A stretch of DNA of 5,131 nucleotides from Deltaproteobacteria bacterium (GCA_019308655.1 JAFDHS010000096.1:1-5131), one strand, 5' to 3'. Numbered from the stretch's first letter, positions 1 to 5,131 are shown. Made by a program: numbers and translations. Notes: generated from the sequence alone by a model not told the origin.

Positions 1-86
1 TGCTGTTGTTGTTCCGCTTCTGATTTGTATTCAATGGTCAGACCCAACGGGTTGGCAGCTAAATTCGGGTTTGCATTCTTTTCCAT
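1..86 (-). CDS. Unidentified protein, N-terminal 28 residues (partial)
   Basis: Only the 5' end of this gene is inside the window. An ATG at 86-84 is preceded by a clear AAGGAG ribosome binding site at 100-95 with 8-nt spacing, the best Shine-Dalgarno sequence in the window and the reason for this start. The visible peptide begins MEKNANPNLAANPLGL and continues with a polar stretch that ends in a run of Gln. It has no signal peptide and no membrane segment in the part seen, so it would be a cytosolic protein or a cytosolic N-terminal tail. I do not recognise the family. Upstream lie a sigma-54-type promoter and paired palindromes, then the gene for a sigma-54 activator in the same orientation. 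The gene is therefore probably the activator's target (inference). Confidence 0.75.
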   Translation of the reverse strand, partial: MEKNANPNLAANPLGLTIEYKSEAEQQQ

Positions 87-134
87 AACAAGTTCTCCTT
101 ACTCAGTTGTGTGAACTATACGTCACAAGACTTT

Positions 135-162
135 AAGATAAAAAAGATTTTTAAACTGACAA
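135..162 (-). promoter_or_regulatory. Possible sigma-70-type promoter (alternative)
   Basis: On the minus strand TTGTCA (162-157, 5 of 6 to the -35 consensus) and TATCTT (140-135, 4 of 6 to the -10 consensus) are separated by 16 nt. A start near 128 would give a short leader of about 40 nt to the ATG at 86. In AT-rich spacer DNA such matches arise by chance, so this is a weak alternative to the sigma-54 promoter further upstream. Confidence 0.25.
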
Positions 163-296
163 AAACTTAAACCGTGTTGCTGTTAGATACTTACCCCCTC
201 CCTTCCCAAAAAAATCTAAATTCCCCTGTGCATTGAATACACACCTGGTATATTTTAATGCCAGTAAAATGCCTCTAAAAAATGACCTACATGCAC

Positions 297-311
297 GCAA
301 ATAATATGCCA
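297..311 (-). promoter_or_regulatory. Sigma-54 (-24/-12) promoter for the gene at 1-86
   Basis: The minus strand reads TGGCATATTATTTGC from 311 to 297. It has the invariant GG (310-309) and GC (298-297) separated by exactly 10 nt, and it matches the sigma-54 consensus TGGCAC-N5-TTGC at all positions but one. Transcription would start about 12 nt downstream, near 285, giving a leader of about 199 nt before the ATG at 86. The promoter points at the truncated gene. Two palindromes and an IHF-like site lie upstream at distances typical for enhancer-dependent promoters, which strengthens the call considerably. Confidence 0.75.
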
Positions 312-333
312 TAGAATTGTATTTGTTATAACA

Positions 334-346
334 TAATAGTTTGATC
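334..346 (-). promoter_or_regulatory. IHF-like binding site between promoter and enhancers
   Basis: The minus strand reads GATCAAACTATTA, which fits the IHF consensus WATCAA-N4-TTR at every specified base except the first (G instead of W). It lies between the -24 element and the proximal palindrome, where IHF commonly bends DNA so that an enhancer-bound activator can touch the sigma-54 holoenzyme. The match is short and AT-rich, so the position counts as much as the sequence. Confidence 0.45.
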
Positions 347-370
347 CATCGATGAGGGGTTAATCTTTAT

Positions 371-392
371 TTTGAGACATATATGTCCCAAA
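371..392. promoter_or_regulatory. Proximal upstream activating palindrome (imperfect)
   Basis: Arms TTTGAGAC (371-378) and GTCCCAAA (385-392) flank ATATAT and form an inverted repeat with one mismatch. The left arm is identical to the core of the perfect palindrome at 451-474, so the two are copies of one recognition sequence. The centre (381.5) lies about 96 bp upstream of the predicted sigma-54 start near 285, a normal distance for an enhancer site. The likely ligand is the Fis-type helix-turn-helix of the activator encoded next door (inference). Confidence 0.65.
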
Positions 393-450
393 AAAATATT
401 TTATGGGATTGTTGTTTCCTTTAGATATTGAAATAACAAGATAAAATTAT

Positions 451-474
451 ATTTGAGACAGATACGTCTCAAAT
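451..474. promoter_or_regulatory. Distal upstream activating palindrome (perfect)
   Basis: Arms ATTTGAGAC (451-459) and GTCTCAAAT (466-474) form a perfect 9-bp inverted repeat around a 6-nt spacer. The centre (462.5) is 81 bp from the centre of the proximal copy and about 177 bp upstream of the predicted start. It ends 5 nt before the stop codon of the activator gene (480-482). As RNA it would fold into a hairpin, but no U tract follows in the direction of the activator transcript, so terminator function is the less likely reading. Confidence 0.7.
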
Positions 475-479
475 AGTGC

Positions 480-1907
480 CTATTTTATCCCGAGCTCTTT
501 TATTTTTCTAAAAAGGGTTCTCCGGGATATACCCAGGACTGAAGCCGCCTTTTCTCTATGCCACTGATTCTGTTCCAGTGTCCTGGCTATCAGCTTTTTT
601 TCAAAGTCCTTTATGGCAGACTGCAAGTCCTGAATCTTCCGGCCGGTTTGCACAAACTGATTTTCATTTGAGGTATAATTTTGATCAAACGACTCGATGG
701 AGGGAGTTTTCATGAAATCGAGTCTTTTCAAGGTAAGATAGCGGAGTAATACATTTTGAAGTTCGCGAACATTTCCGGGCCAGTCGTAATTGCAGAGGGC
801 CTCTATTACTTTTCCGGGAACAGGGTACAGTTTTTTATCCTTGTCATGGGTTTGCAAAAAATAATCCGCTATCAAAGGGATATCTCCCTTGCGGTCTCTT
901 AAGGGCGGCAGATGGATAGGAATGATGTGAATTCTGTAAAAAAAATCCTTGCGCATCAAACCTTTTTTTACCTGCTCTTCAAGGTCTCTGTTGGTGGCGG
1001 CGATGATACGCACATCAGATTTTTTGACTTTAGTGCTGCCCACGGGTGAGTATCCGCCGCCTTCAATTGTTCTCAACAGCTTTGCCTGTATGTTCAGATC
1101 CAGTTCTCCCACTTCGTCAAGGAAAAGTGTACCTCCCCTGGCCTTATCAAAATAGCCCTCCTTATCAGTATCGGCCCCGGTAAACGCTCCTTTCTTATGT
1201 CCAAAAAATTCATTTTCGATAAGGGTCTCGGGAATTGCAGCACAGTTAACAGGTAGAAACTTTTTGTTATGGCGGCCGCTTACATCGTGTATGGCCCTGG
1301 CAACCAGCTCTTTTCCCGTACCGGATTCTCCGTAAATAATTGCATTAACATTTGTAGCGGCCGTTTTTAATATCATCTCATAGACATTCTGCATCGCCTG
1401 ACTTTTACCGATGATATTGTTGAACTTGAACCGCTCCTTAATCGAGGATTTCAGTGTCAGATTCTCCTGATGAAGCAGTTCCGATTCCTTTTTGATAGCC
1501 ATCTCCAAACGCTTTTGTTCGGTGATGTCCTGTAATGTTGTTACGGCGCCTGAAATATTTCCCTTGTTATCAAAGATCGGGGCTGCCAAAAAGTAGATGT
1601 GTCGCTGTTTGCCGCCCATATTGGGGAAAAAATCCGTTGCTTCCCAGGCATTGGGAACGATCTTGGATTTGGCAGCGCTCTTGCCCTCATAGATCTGTAA
1701 AAATTGATTGAAATCATTTTCAATAATAAGGTCAGCCAAAACGATACGTTTCTTGTCATAAAACGGTTCCCACTGGCGATCCGTTCCAAGCATTTCGGCA
1801 GCGGACAGGCCGGTCAGTAGTTTACATGCCCTGTTCCAGTGAGTAATTTTATGATCCATGCCGATGGCAAATTGGGCAATGGGAGTACATTCCAGTATAT
1901 TCAGCAT
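480..1907 (-). CDS. PAS-domain sigma-54-dependent transcriptional activator
   Basis: This is an enhancer-binding protein that uses ATP hydrolysis to remodel the sigma-54 RNA polymerase closed complex. Numbering is from a TTG at 1916-1914; I prefer the ATG at 1907-1905, three codons in, which gives 475 residues. Neither start has a recognisable Shine-Dalgarno. Residues about 5-135 form a PAS domain (THWNRA near 26, ending in TLQDITEQ) followed by a short coiled coil. The AAA+ domain spans about 167-395, with Walker A GESGTGKE (196-203), the sigma-54-contacting loop GAFTGA (243-248), Walker B GGTLFLDE (261-268), sensor I AATNRD (306-311), a putative arginine finger in FFYRI (325-329) and sensor II GNVREL (381-386). 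A Fis-type helix-turn-helix closes the protein (about 450-474). There is no receiver domain, so it is probably controlled by a ligand or redox signal through PAS rather than by phosphorylation. All core motifs are intact. The gene lies directly upstream of its presumed enhancers and target, in the same orientation. The signal is unknown. Confidence 0.95.
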   Translation of the reverse strand: MLNILECTPIAQFAIGMDHKITHWNRACKLLTGLSAAEMLGTDRQWEPFYDKKRIVLADLIIENDFNQFLQIYEGKSAAKSKIVPNAWEATDFFPNMGGKQRHIYFLAAPIFDNKGNISGAVTTLQDITEQKRLEMAIKKESELLHQENLTLKSSIKERFKFNNIIGKSQAMQNVYEMILKTAATNVNAIIYGESGTGKELVARAIHDVSGRHNKKFLPVNCAAIPETLIENEFFGHKKGAFTGADTDKEGYFDKARGGTLFLDEVGELDLNIQAKLLRTIEGGGYSPVGSTKVKKSDVRIIAATNRDLEEQVKKGLMRKDFFYRIHIIPIHLPPLRDRKGDIPLIADYFLQTHDKDKKLYPVPGKVIEALCNYDWPGNVRELQNVLLRYLTLKRLDFMKTPSIESFDQNYTSNENQFVQTGRKIQDLQSAIKDFEKKLIARTLEQNQWHREKAASVLGISRRTLFRKIKELGIK

Positions 1908-2200
1908 ATTTTTCAATTGAAATAAGGATAAAAAAAATAGATAATATAATTTAGTTTCATTCTTTGGGCTTTATTTTCTTAAGCGGGCTCTAAGAATTTT
2001 TTCCGGGTTTTTAACTAAAAAATAGCGAAAAAAGAAAGAATCGTTCAAATTTATTAAACTGTATGTTATATATCATAATCAAAATTTTAATGAAATACTA
2101 ACCAATCTATTGTAATATTAGGCACGTGACATGGGTCGCTAAAACCAAACTTATAGCGATTTACTTGATTTTCTCCCATATTTGATTGTACTTAAAAATT
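1908..2200. other. AT-rich divergent intergenic region
   Basis: This spacer separates the leftward activator gene from the rightward ClpX-like gene and must hold both promoters. I found no convincing -35/-10 pair and no GG-N10-GC element. No GAGAC/GTCTC palindrome occurs here, so the activator is probably not autoregulated through that site. Two short inverted repeats are visible: TTCTTA/TAAGAA (1976-1981 and 1991-1996) and TCGCTA/TAGCGA (2136-2141 and 2154-2159). A third TAGCGA lies at 2023-2028. Both flanking start codons lack a good Shine-Dalgarno. Confidence 0.6.
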
Positions 2201-3988
2201 ATGAATGAATATAACGAAAAAATTCCGAATCCCAAAGAGCTTGAAAAAGAGATAAGCGAGTTTCTGAAAAATAAGTTTGGAAACAATGTAAAGCTTGTCT
2301 CCCCAAAAATCGTACCTCAGGAAAAGACTGCCGATAAAAAAGAAGAGGTTCCGGAAAAAAAGAATAAGATTGCTTTTGATTCAAAACCAGAAGAGCTTAT
2401 CTCTTATCTTGACCGTTATATTATAAAGCAGGAGAGTGCCAAGGCGATTCTGGCTACAAAAATATGTACGCATTTTAACCGCATAAAATGCTATGAAGAT
2501 TCTCCTGAGGATAACCCCGAGATGGTCGGCGGTATCAAGAATAATGTCCTCATGATTGGTCCTACGGGTGTCGGCAAAACCTACATGGTCAAACTGATCG
2601 CAAATAAAATCGGTGTGCCCTTTGTTAAAGGGGATGCTACAAAATTCAGTGAAACAGGTTATGTCGGAGGAGATGTAGAAGACCTGGTCAGGAGTCTGGT
2701 TGCAGAGGCCGGTGATGATCTTGAACTCGCCGAATACGGTATTGTATATATAGATGAAATTGATAAAATTGCATCAGGCGGTAATATGTCCGGGGGTGAC
2801 ATCTCTCGAACAGGGGTTCAGCGGGCCCTGCTGAAACCGATGGAGGAAACCGATGTTGAATTAAGGGCACCTCATGATCAGATTGCAATGATGCAGGAGC
2901 TTGAACGATTCCGTAAAACCGGTGAACGTGATACAAGAACCGTCAGTACCCAAAAAATTCTTTTTATAATGAGCGGTGCCTTCAGTGATTTGCATCGGAT
3001 TATAAAAAAACGTATGTCGGATAAGACAATCGGTTTTGGGTCTCAAGGCCTCAGTCCTAAAGAACAATTCAATATTTTAAAGAATGTAAAAACAGAAGAT
3101 CTCGTAAATTTCGGTTTTGAATCGGAATTTATCGGTCGTCTTCCCGTAAAAGCTATTTTCGAGAGATTGACCGAAGACGACTTTTTCCAAATTTTGAAAA
3201 ATCCCAACAATCCGGTCATCCTTGGGAAAAAACTCGATTTCGGCGCATATGGCATCAATATACGGTTTGATGATAGTGCGCTGAATATTTTATCAAAATC
3301 CGCCTTTGAGGAGAATACCGGTGCAAGGGGGCTGGTCAGTGCCATAGAAACCGCTCTGCTTCCATTTGAAAAAAAACTGCCATCCACGAATATTAAACAA
3401 TTTCCCGTAACTGCCTTTATCATCGAGAATCCCCAAAAAGCACTCGATGAATTTCTGGCAAAACCCGACGCCAAAAAATGGGCTGAAAGCTTTGAAGAAA
3501 TAGTAACCAAAGAGAAAGAATTTATTAAGGAATATCTGCTTTCAAACGGTAAGGGCCTTTGTGAAAAATTCAATCTGAATCTGACCCCGTTCAGGGCTGA
3601 TTGTGTGGCGACCTATTACTCCCAGCATATAACGGATATCCAGAATGCCATAAAAAAGATCAAATTATATTATGATGAAACCCAAAAGGTCGAAGTCTAT
3701 TTTTATAATAAACATGATATTAAAATCCTGCTGGAAGAAGATGCTCTTGATTATATTGCCGAACAGCTTATAAATTCTTCGTCCGATTTCCAGACCGTAT
3801 GTAAAAGGATATCCAAGGATTTTGAACACGGCTTTAAGTTGATTCGGGAAAAAACAGGAAGCGACCGTTTTTATGTCTCAAAACAAGCGCTGTTGTCGCC
3901 GGAATCCTTTTTAAGTAATGTTGTTGACGATGAACTCACTATACCTTCCTCGCAGAGGGCGGAATTAAAAAATAGAAAAAAGCCGTAA
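2201..3988 (+). CDS. Divergent ClpX-like AAA+ unfoldase with C-terminal extension
   Basis: This 595-residue protein is probably a cytosolic ATP-driven protein unfoldase related to ClpX. The ATG at 2201 is preferred over a TTG at 2186; neither has a clear ribosome binding site. Residues 1-57 are a short helical segment and a Lys/Glu-rich linker with no cysteines, so the ClpX zinc-binding domain is absent. The AAA+ core runs from about 63 to 400: Walker A GPTGVGKT (120-127), pore-1 loop GYVG (153-156), Walker B IVYIDEID (181-188), a pore-2 region DISRTGVQRALL (200-211) blending ClpX and HslU features, sensor I near MSGAFSDL (257-264), an IGFG loop (277-280) like the ClpX loop that docks ClpP, arginine-finger motif EFIGRLPV (309-316) and sensor II GARGL (374-378). 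ClpX's RKH loop region is replaced by a charged segment (215-247). Residues about 410-595 extend beyond ClpX, and 500-572 resemble a second small domain. Typical ClpX has about 420 residues. No clpP or lon lies in the window. A housekeeping clpX presumably exists elsewhere (inference). Confidence 0.88.
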   Translation: MNEYNEKIPNPKELEKEISEFLKNKFGNNVKLVSPKIVPQEKTADKKEEVPEKKNKIAFDSKPEELISYLDRYIIKQESAKAILATKICTHFNRIKCYEDSPEDNPEMVGGIKNNVLMIGPTGVGKTYMVKLIANKIGVPFVKGDATKFSETGYVGGDVEDLVRSLVAEAGDDLELAEYGIVYIDEIDKIASGGNMSGGDISRTGVQRALLKPMEETDVELRAPHDQIAMMQELERFRKTGERDTRTVSTQKILFIMSGAFSDLHRIIKKRMSDKTIGFGSQGLSPKEQFNILKNVKTEDLVNFGFESEFIGRLPVKAIFERLTEDDFFQILKNPNNPVILGKKLDFGAYGINIRFDDSALNILSKSAFEENTGARGLVSAIETALLPFEKKLPSTNIKQFPVTAFIIENPQKALDEFLAKPDAKKWAESFEEIVTKEKEFIKEYLLSNGKGLCEKFNLNLTPFRADCVATYYSQHITDIQNAIKKIKLYYDETQKVEVYFYNKHDIKILLEEDALDYIAEQLINSSSDFQTVCKRISKDFEHGFKLIREKTGSDRFYVSKQALLSPESFLSNVVDDELTIPSSQRAELKNRKKP

Positions 3989-4007
3989 TCCCCAATTTAG
4001 AATTGAT

Positions 4008-4027
4008 GGTCTCGTAAAGAGCCTTTT
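4008..4027 (+). terminator. Weak rho-independent terminator after the ClpX-like gene
   Basis: GG (4008-4009) plus CTC (4011-4013) pair with GAGCC (4019-4023), leaving a bulged T at 4010 and a GTAAA loop; TTTT follows at 4024-4027. It begins 20 nt after the stop codon. The stem is only 5 bp with a bulge and the T tract is short, so termination may be partial. Confidence 0.35.
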
Positions 4028-4070
4028 GTCACAAAATGAATTTTCATCTCCATAATGATGATGTTGTGTT

Positions 4071-4208
4071 TTATACCAATAAAATCATAATGAGAGTTTT
4101 GCAGAACCACTCCTTTTGTCCGATTGTGTTTAGGAGCCTATTTAAAAATTGAAGAATCAGCTCCGCTTCGATCACCTGTTTTTTAAACAGACTCTTAAAC
4201 ACGATCAT
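4071..4208 (-). CDS. Possible 45-residue small protein, or relic of a gene
   Basis: An ATG at 4208-4206 with a GAGG sequence about 8 nt upstream opens a 45-codon frame ending in TAA at 4073-4071. The peptide starts MIVFKSLFKKQ, is basic near the N-terminus, and ends with a hydrophobic KTLIMILLV. I do not recognise it. The frame overlaps an inverted repeat (4122-4206), and the opposite strand of the other arm encodes nearly the same octapeptide, IVFRSLFK. The open frame may therefore be a by-product of the repeat. It could also be a fragment of a mobile-element protein, but nothing seen here proves that. Confidence 0.25.
   Translation of the reverse strand: MIVFKSLFKKQVIEAELILQFLNRLLNTIGQKEWFCKTLIMILLV
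4122..4206. repeat. Long imperfect inverted repeat (27-nt arms)
   Basis: The plus-strand segment 4122-4148, starting GATTGTGTTTAGGAG, matches the minus-strand segment 4206-4180, starting GATCGTGTTTAAGAG, at 23 of 27 positions. All four differences are transitions, so some become G-U pairs if transcribed. The 31-nt spacer holds a further stem: TTGAAG (4149-4154) against CTTCGA (4166-4171). The whole could fold into a hairpin of about 85 nt. It could be a REP/MITE-like palindromic unit or a structured RNA element; the sequence alone does not decide. Confidence 0.6.
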
Positions 4209-4284
4209 CTGATTTCCTCGATCTGTTGAAAAAATACACGTTTCTTATCTGACCCTGATAATATTCATCCGGAGTTTTTTTCAA

Positions 4285-4308
4285 AAAAGGGACTCTATAG
4301 TCTTTTTT
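4285..4308 (+). terminator. A-tract/hairpin/T-tract structure ahead of the sensor gene
   Basis: GACT (4291-4294) pairs with AGTC (4299-4302) around a CTAT loop. The stem is extended by two G-U pairs and four A-U pairs and ends in a run of six T. This resembles a weak, possibly bidirectional rho-independent terminator. It sits 23 nt upstream of the ATG at 4332, so for rightward transcription it could act as an attenuator, or it may insulate the sensor gene from the ClpX-like gene. Only four strong pairs support it. Confidence 0.3.
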
Positions 4309-4331
4309 ATTTCAAATAAGGATTCTTTCCA

Positions 4332-5131
4332 ATGATACCAAAAACAAAAAGTCAAAACTGGAGAGCATTTTTTGTAAGAATTATTTTGCCGACAGTATTG
4401 GCTATTATTTTGTTTGTTGTATCTATTTTTCTCATTATCATTCCCACACTTGAAAAAAATATGATCGAGTGCAAAAGGGAGATGATCAGAGAATTAACAA
4501 ATTCCGCCTGGAGCATCATTGCCAAATTTGAAGAGCAGGAAAAAAAGGGGGTATTGACTCGTGGGGAAGCCCAGGCAAGAGCTGTTTTTTACATCCAGTA
4601 TTTGCGTTACGGTGAAGAAGTAAAGGATTATTTCTGGATTTCCGATATGCATCCCAGGATGCTTATGCATCCTTATCTTCCGGATCTTAATGACAAAGAC
4701 TTAACCGGTTTTAAGGATTTATCCGGGAAAAACCTCTTTGTAGAATTTGTAAATACCGTAAAAACAAGCGGAAGTGGGTATGCCACATATATGTGGCAAT
4801 GGAAAGACGACCCCGCTAAAATAGTGCCCAAGCTTTCTTATGTTAAAGGATTTAAGCCTTGGGGCTGGATCGTTGGAACGGGGATATATATTGAAGACGT
4901 TAAACAAGAGATCGCATTAACGACGAGCAGGCTGGTCAAGACATCCATTGCCATTACCGTGATTATTGCGTTTCTTCTTTTGTATATCACACAGCAAAGT
5001 TTAAAGATTGAAAAGGAAAGAAGGGAAAAAGAAGAAAAATTATTTGAATCCAATGAAAAGTATAAAGCGCTTGTAGAGGCTGCCACTGAAGGGATCATTA
5101 TGGTTCTTGAAGGCAGTTATGTGTATTCAAA
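4332..5131 (+). CDS. Membrane sensor with Cache domain and PAS start (partial)
   Basis: The reading frame is open from the ATG at 4332 to the window edge (266 full codons), so the C-terminus is missing. The start has a ribosome binding site AAGGA (4318-4322) at 9-nt spacing. Residues 1-12 are polar and basic, and a first transmembrane helix spans about 13-38. A periplasmic single Cache domain (sCache_2-like) covers about 45-195, recognisable by DYFWISD (99-105), MLMHPYLPDL (110-119), SGKNLFVEF (131-139) and the closing GWIVGTGIYIEDV (178-190). Such domains commonly bind small organic ligands. A second transmembrane helix (about 203-219) and a Lys/Glu-rich coiled coil (222-245) follow. A PAS domain begins at about 244 (YKALVEAATEGIIMV). 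Families with this layout are histidine kinases, diguanylate cyclases or chemoreceptors; the following PAS domain makes a kinase or cyclase more likely (inference). The ligand and output are not determinable here. Confidence 0.9.
   Translation, partial: MIPKTKSQNWRAFFVRIILPTVLAIILFVVSIFLIIIPTLEKNMIECKREMIRELTNSAWSIIAKFEEQEKKGVLTRGEAQARAVFYIQYLRYGEEVKDYFWISDMHPRMLMHPYLPDLNDKDLTGFKDLSGKNLFVEFVNTVKTSGSGYATYMWQWKDDPAKIVPKLSYVKGFKPWGWIVGTGIYIEDVKQEIALTTSRLVKTSIAITVIIAFLLLYITQQSLKIEKERREKEEKLFESNEKYKALVEAATEGIIMVLEGSYVYS

Larger units (their letters stand above)
3989..4331. other. Intergenic region rich in inverted repeats
   Basis: These 343 nt lie between two rightward genes and hold no convincing large gene. 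A weak terminator-like hairpin comes first (4008-4027). It is followed by a perfect 13-bp palindrome, TTTTGT-C-ACAAAA (4024-4036), whose position would also suit an operator. Next come a long imperfect inverted repeat (4122-4206), a possible short minus-strand ORF (4071-4208), and an A-tract/T-tract hairpin (4285-4308) just ahead of the sensor gene. I found no GG-N10-GC promoter and no strong -35/-10 pair for the downstream gene. Confidence 0.6.

Noticed and set aside
451..474. Palindrome read as a rho-independent terminator of the activator gene
   Set aside because: No U tract follows the stem in the direction of that transcript, the stem is AT-rich at its base, and a second copy of the same sequence lies upstream of a sigma-54 promoter. 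An activator site explains both copies better, although a dual role cannot be excluded.
949..1155. Open frame of 68 codons on the plus strand inside the activator gene
   Set aside because: It lies antisense to the most conserved part of the AAA+ domain, where codon constraints create chance open frames; no start signal or domain supports it.
2121..2145. GGCACGTGACATGGGTCGC considered as a sigma-54 promoter for the ClpX-like gene
   Set aside because: The bases at the -12 position, ten nucleotides after the first GG, are GG rather than GC, and no paired activator sites lie upstream.
3043..3573. Open frame of 176 codons on the minus strand, antisense to the ClpX-like gene
   Set aside because: The plus-strand frame encodes an intact AAA+ protein with conserved motifs throughout. 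The antisense peptide is Ser/Phe-rich and of low complexity, typical of a shadow frame, and shows no recognisable domain.
4036..4152. Plus-strand 38-codon frame beginning MNFHLHNDD in the intergenic region
   Set aside because: It has no ribosome binding site, a composition unlike the neighbouring genes, and ends inside the left arm of the inverted repeat.
4719..5098. Two overlapping minus-strand open frames opposite the Cache/PAS sensor
   Set aside because: The plus-strand frame has Cache motifs, two membrane helices and a ribosome binding site. The antisense frames overlap each other and have no such support.
1..5131. CRISPR array, tRNA, rRNA or insertion sequence
   Set aside because: I saw no regularly spaced direct repeats, no tRNA-like cloverleaf or rRNA sequence, and no transposase motifs or paired terminal repeats bounding a gene.

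Overview
The window looks like chromosomal DNA of a Gram-negative bacterium with moderately low GC, most plausibly a deltaproteobacterium of the Desulfobacterota (Desulfobacterales-like). The reasons are a PAS-linked sigma-54 activator of the style common in that group, a Cache/PAS membrane sensor, and AT-rich spacers around coding DNA of roughly 40% GC. This placement is inferred from gene style only; no marker gene is present.

Layout. Positions 1-86 (minus strand) hold the first 28 codons of a gene that leaves the window on the left; its function cannot be read. Positions 87-479 are a control region. Read on the minus strand, they hold two GAGAC/GTCTC palindromes, an IHF-like site and a good -24/-12 (sigma-54) promoter, followed by a predicted leader of about 200 nt. 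Positions 480-1907 (minus strand) encode a sigma-54-dependent activator: N-terminal PAS domain, central AAA+ domain with GAFTGA, C-terminal Fis-type helix-turn-helix. Its stop codon lies 6 nt from the distal palindrome. The simplest reading is that this activator binds the two palindromes and switches on the truncated gene in response to a signal sensed by its PAS domain.

Positions 1908-2200 are an AT-rich divergent spacer with short inverted repeats and no confident promoter. Positions 2201-3988 (plus strand) encode a divergent ClpX-like AAA+ unfoldase of 595 residues. It lacks the ClpX zinc-binding domain and has a remodelled RKH-loop region, but it keeps a GYVG pore loop and an IGF loop of the kind that docks ClpP. 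Its C-terminal extension of about 190 residues ends in what looks like a second, degenerate copy of the ClpX small (lid) domain.

Positions 3989-4331 hold no convincing large gene. They contain a weak terminator-like hairpin, a 13-bp palindrome, a long imperfect inverted repeat (27-nt arms), a possible 45-codon minus-strand ORF overlapping that repeat, and an A-tract/hairpin/T-tract structure just before the next gene. Positions 4332-5131 (plus strand) are the 5' part of a membrane sensor: TM helix, periplasmic Cache domain, TM helix, coiled coil, start of a PAS domain. It runs off the right edge, so its output domain (kinase, cyclase or other) is unknown.

The two most interesting items are the compact sigma-54 control module and the unusual ClpX-like protein. 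Neither can be called a new system from this window alone.
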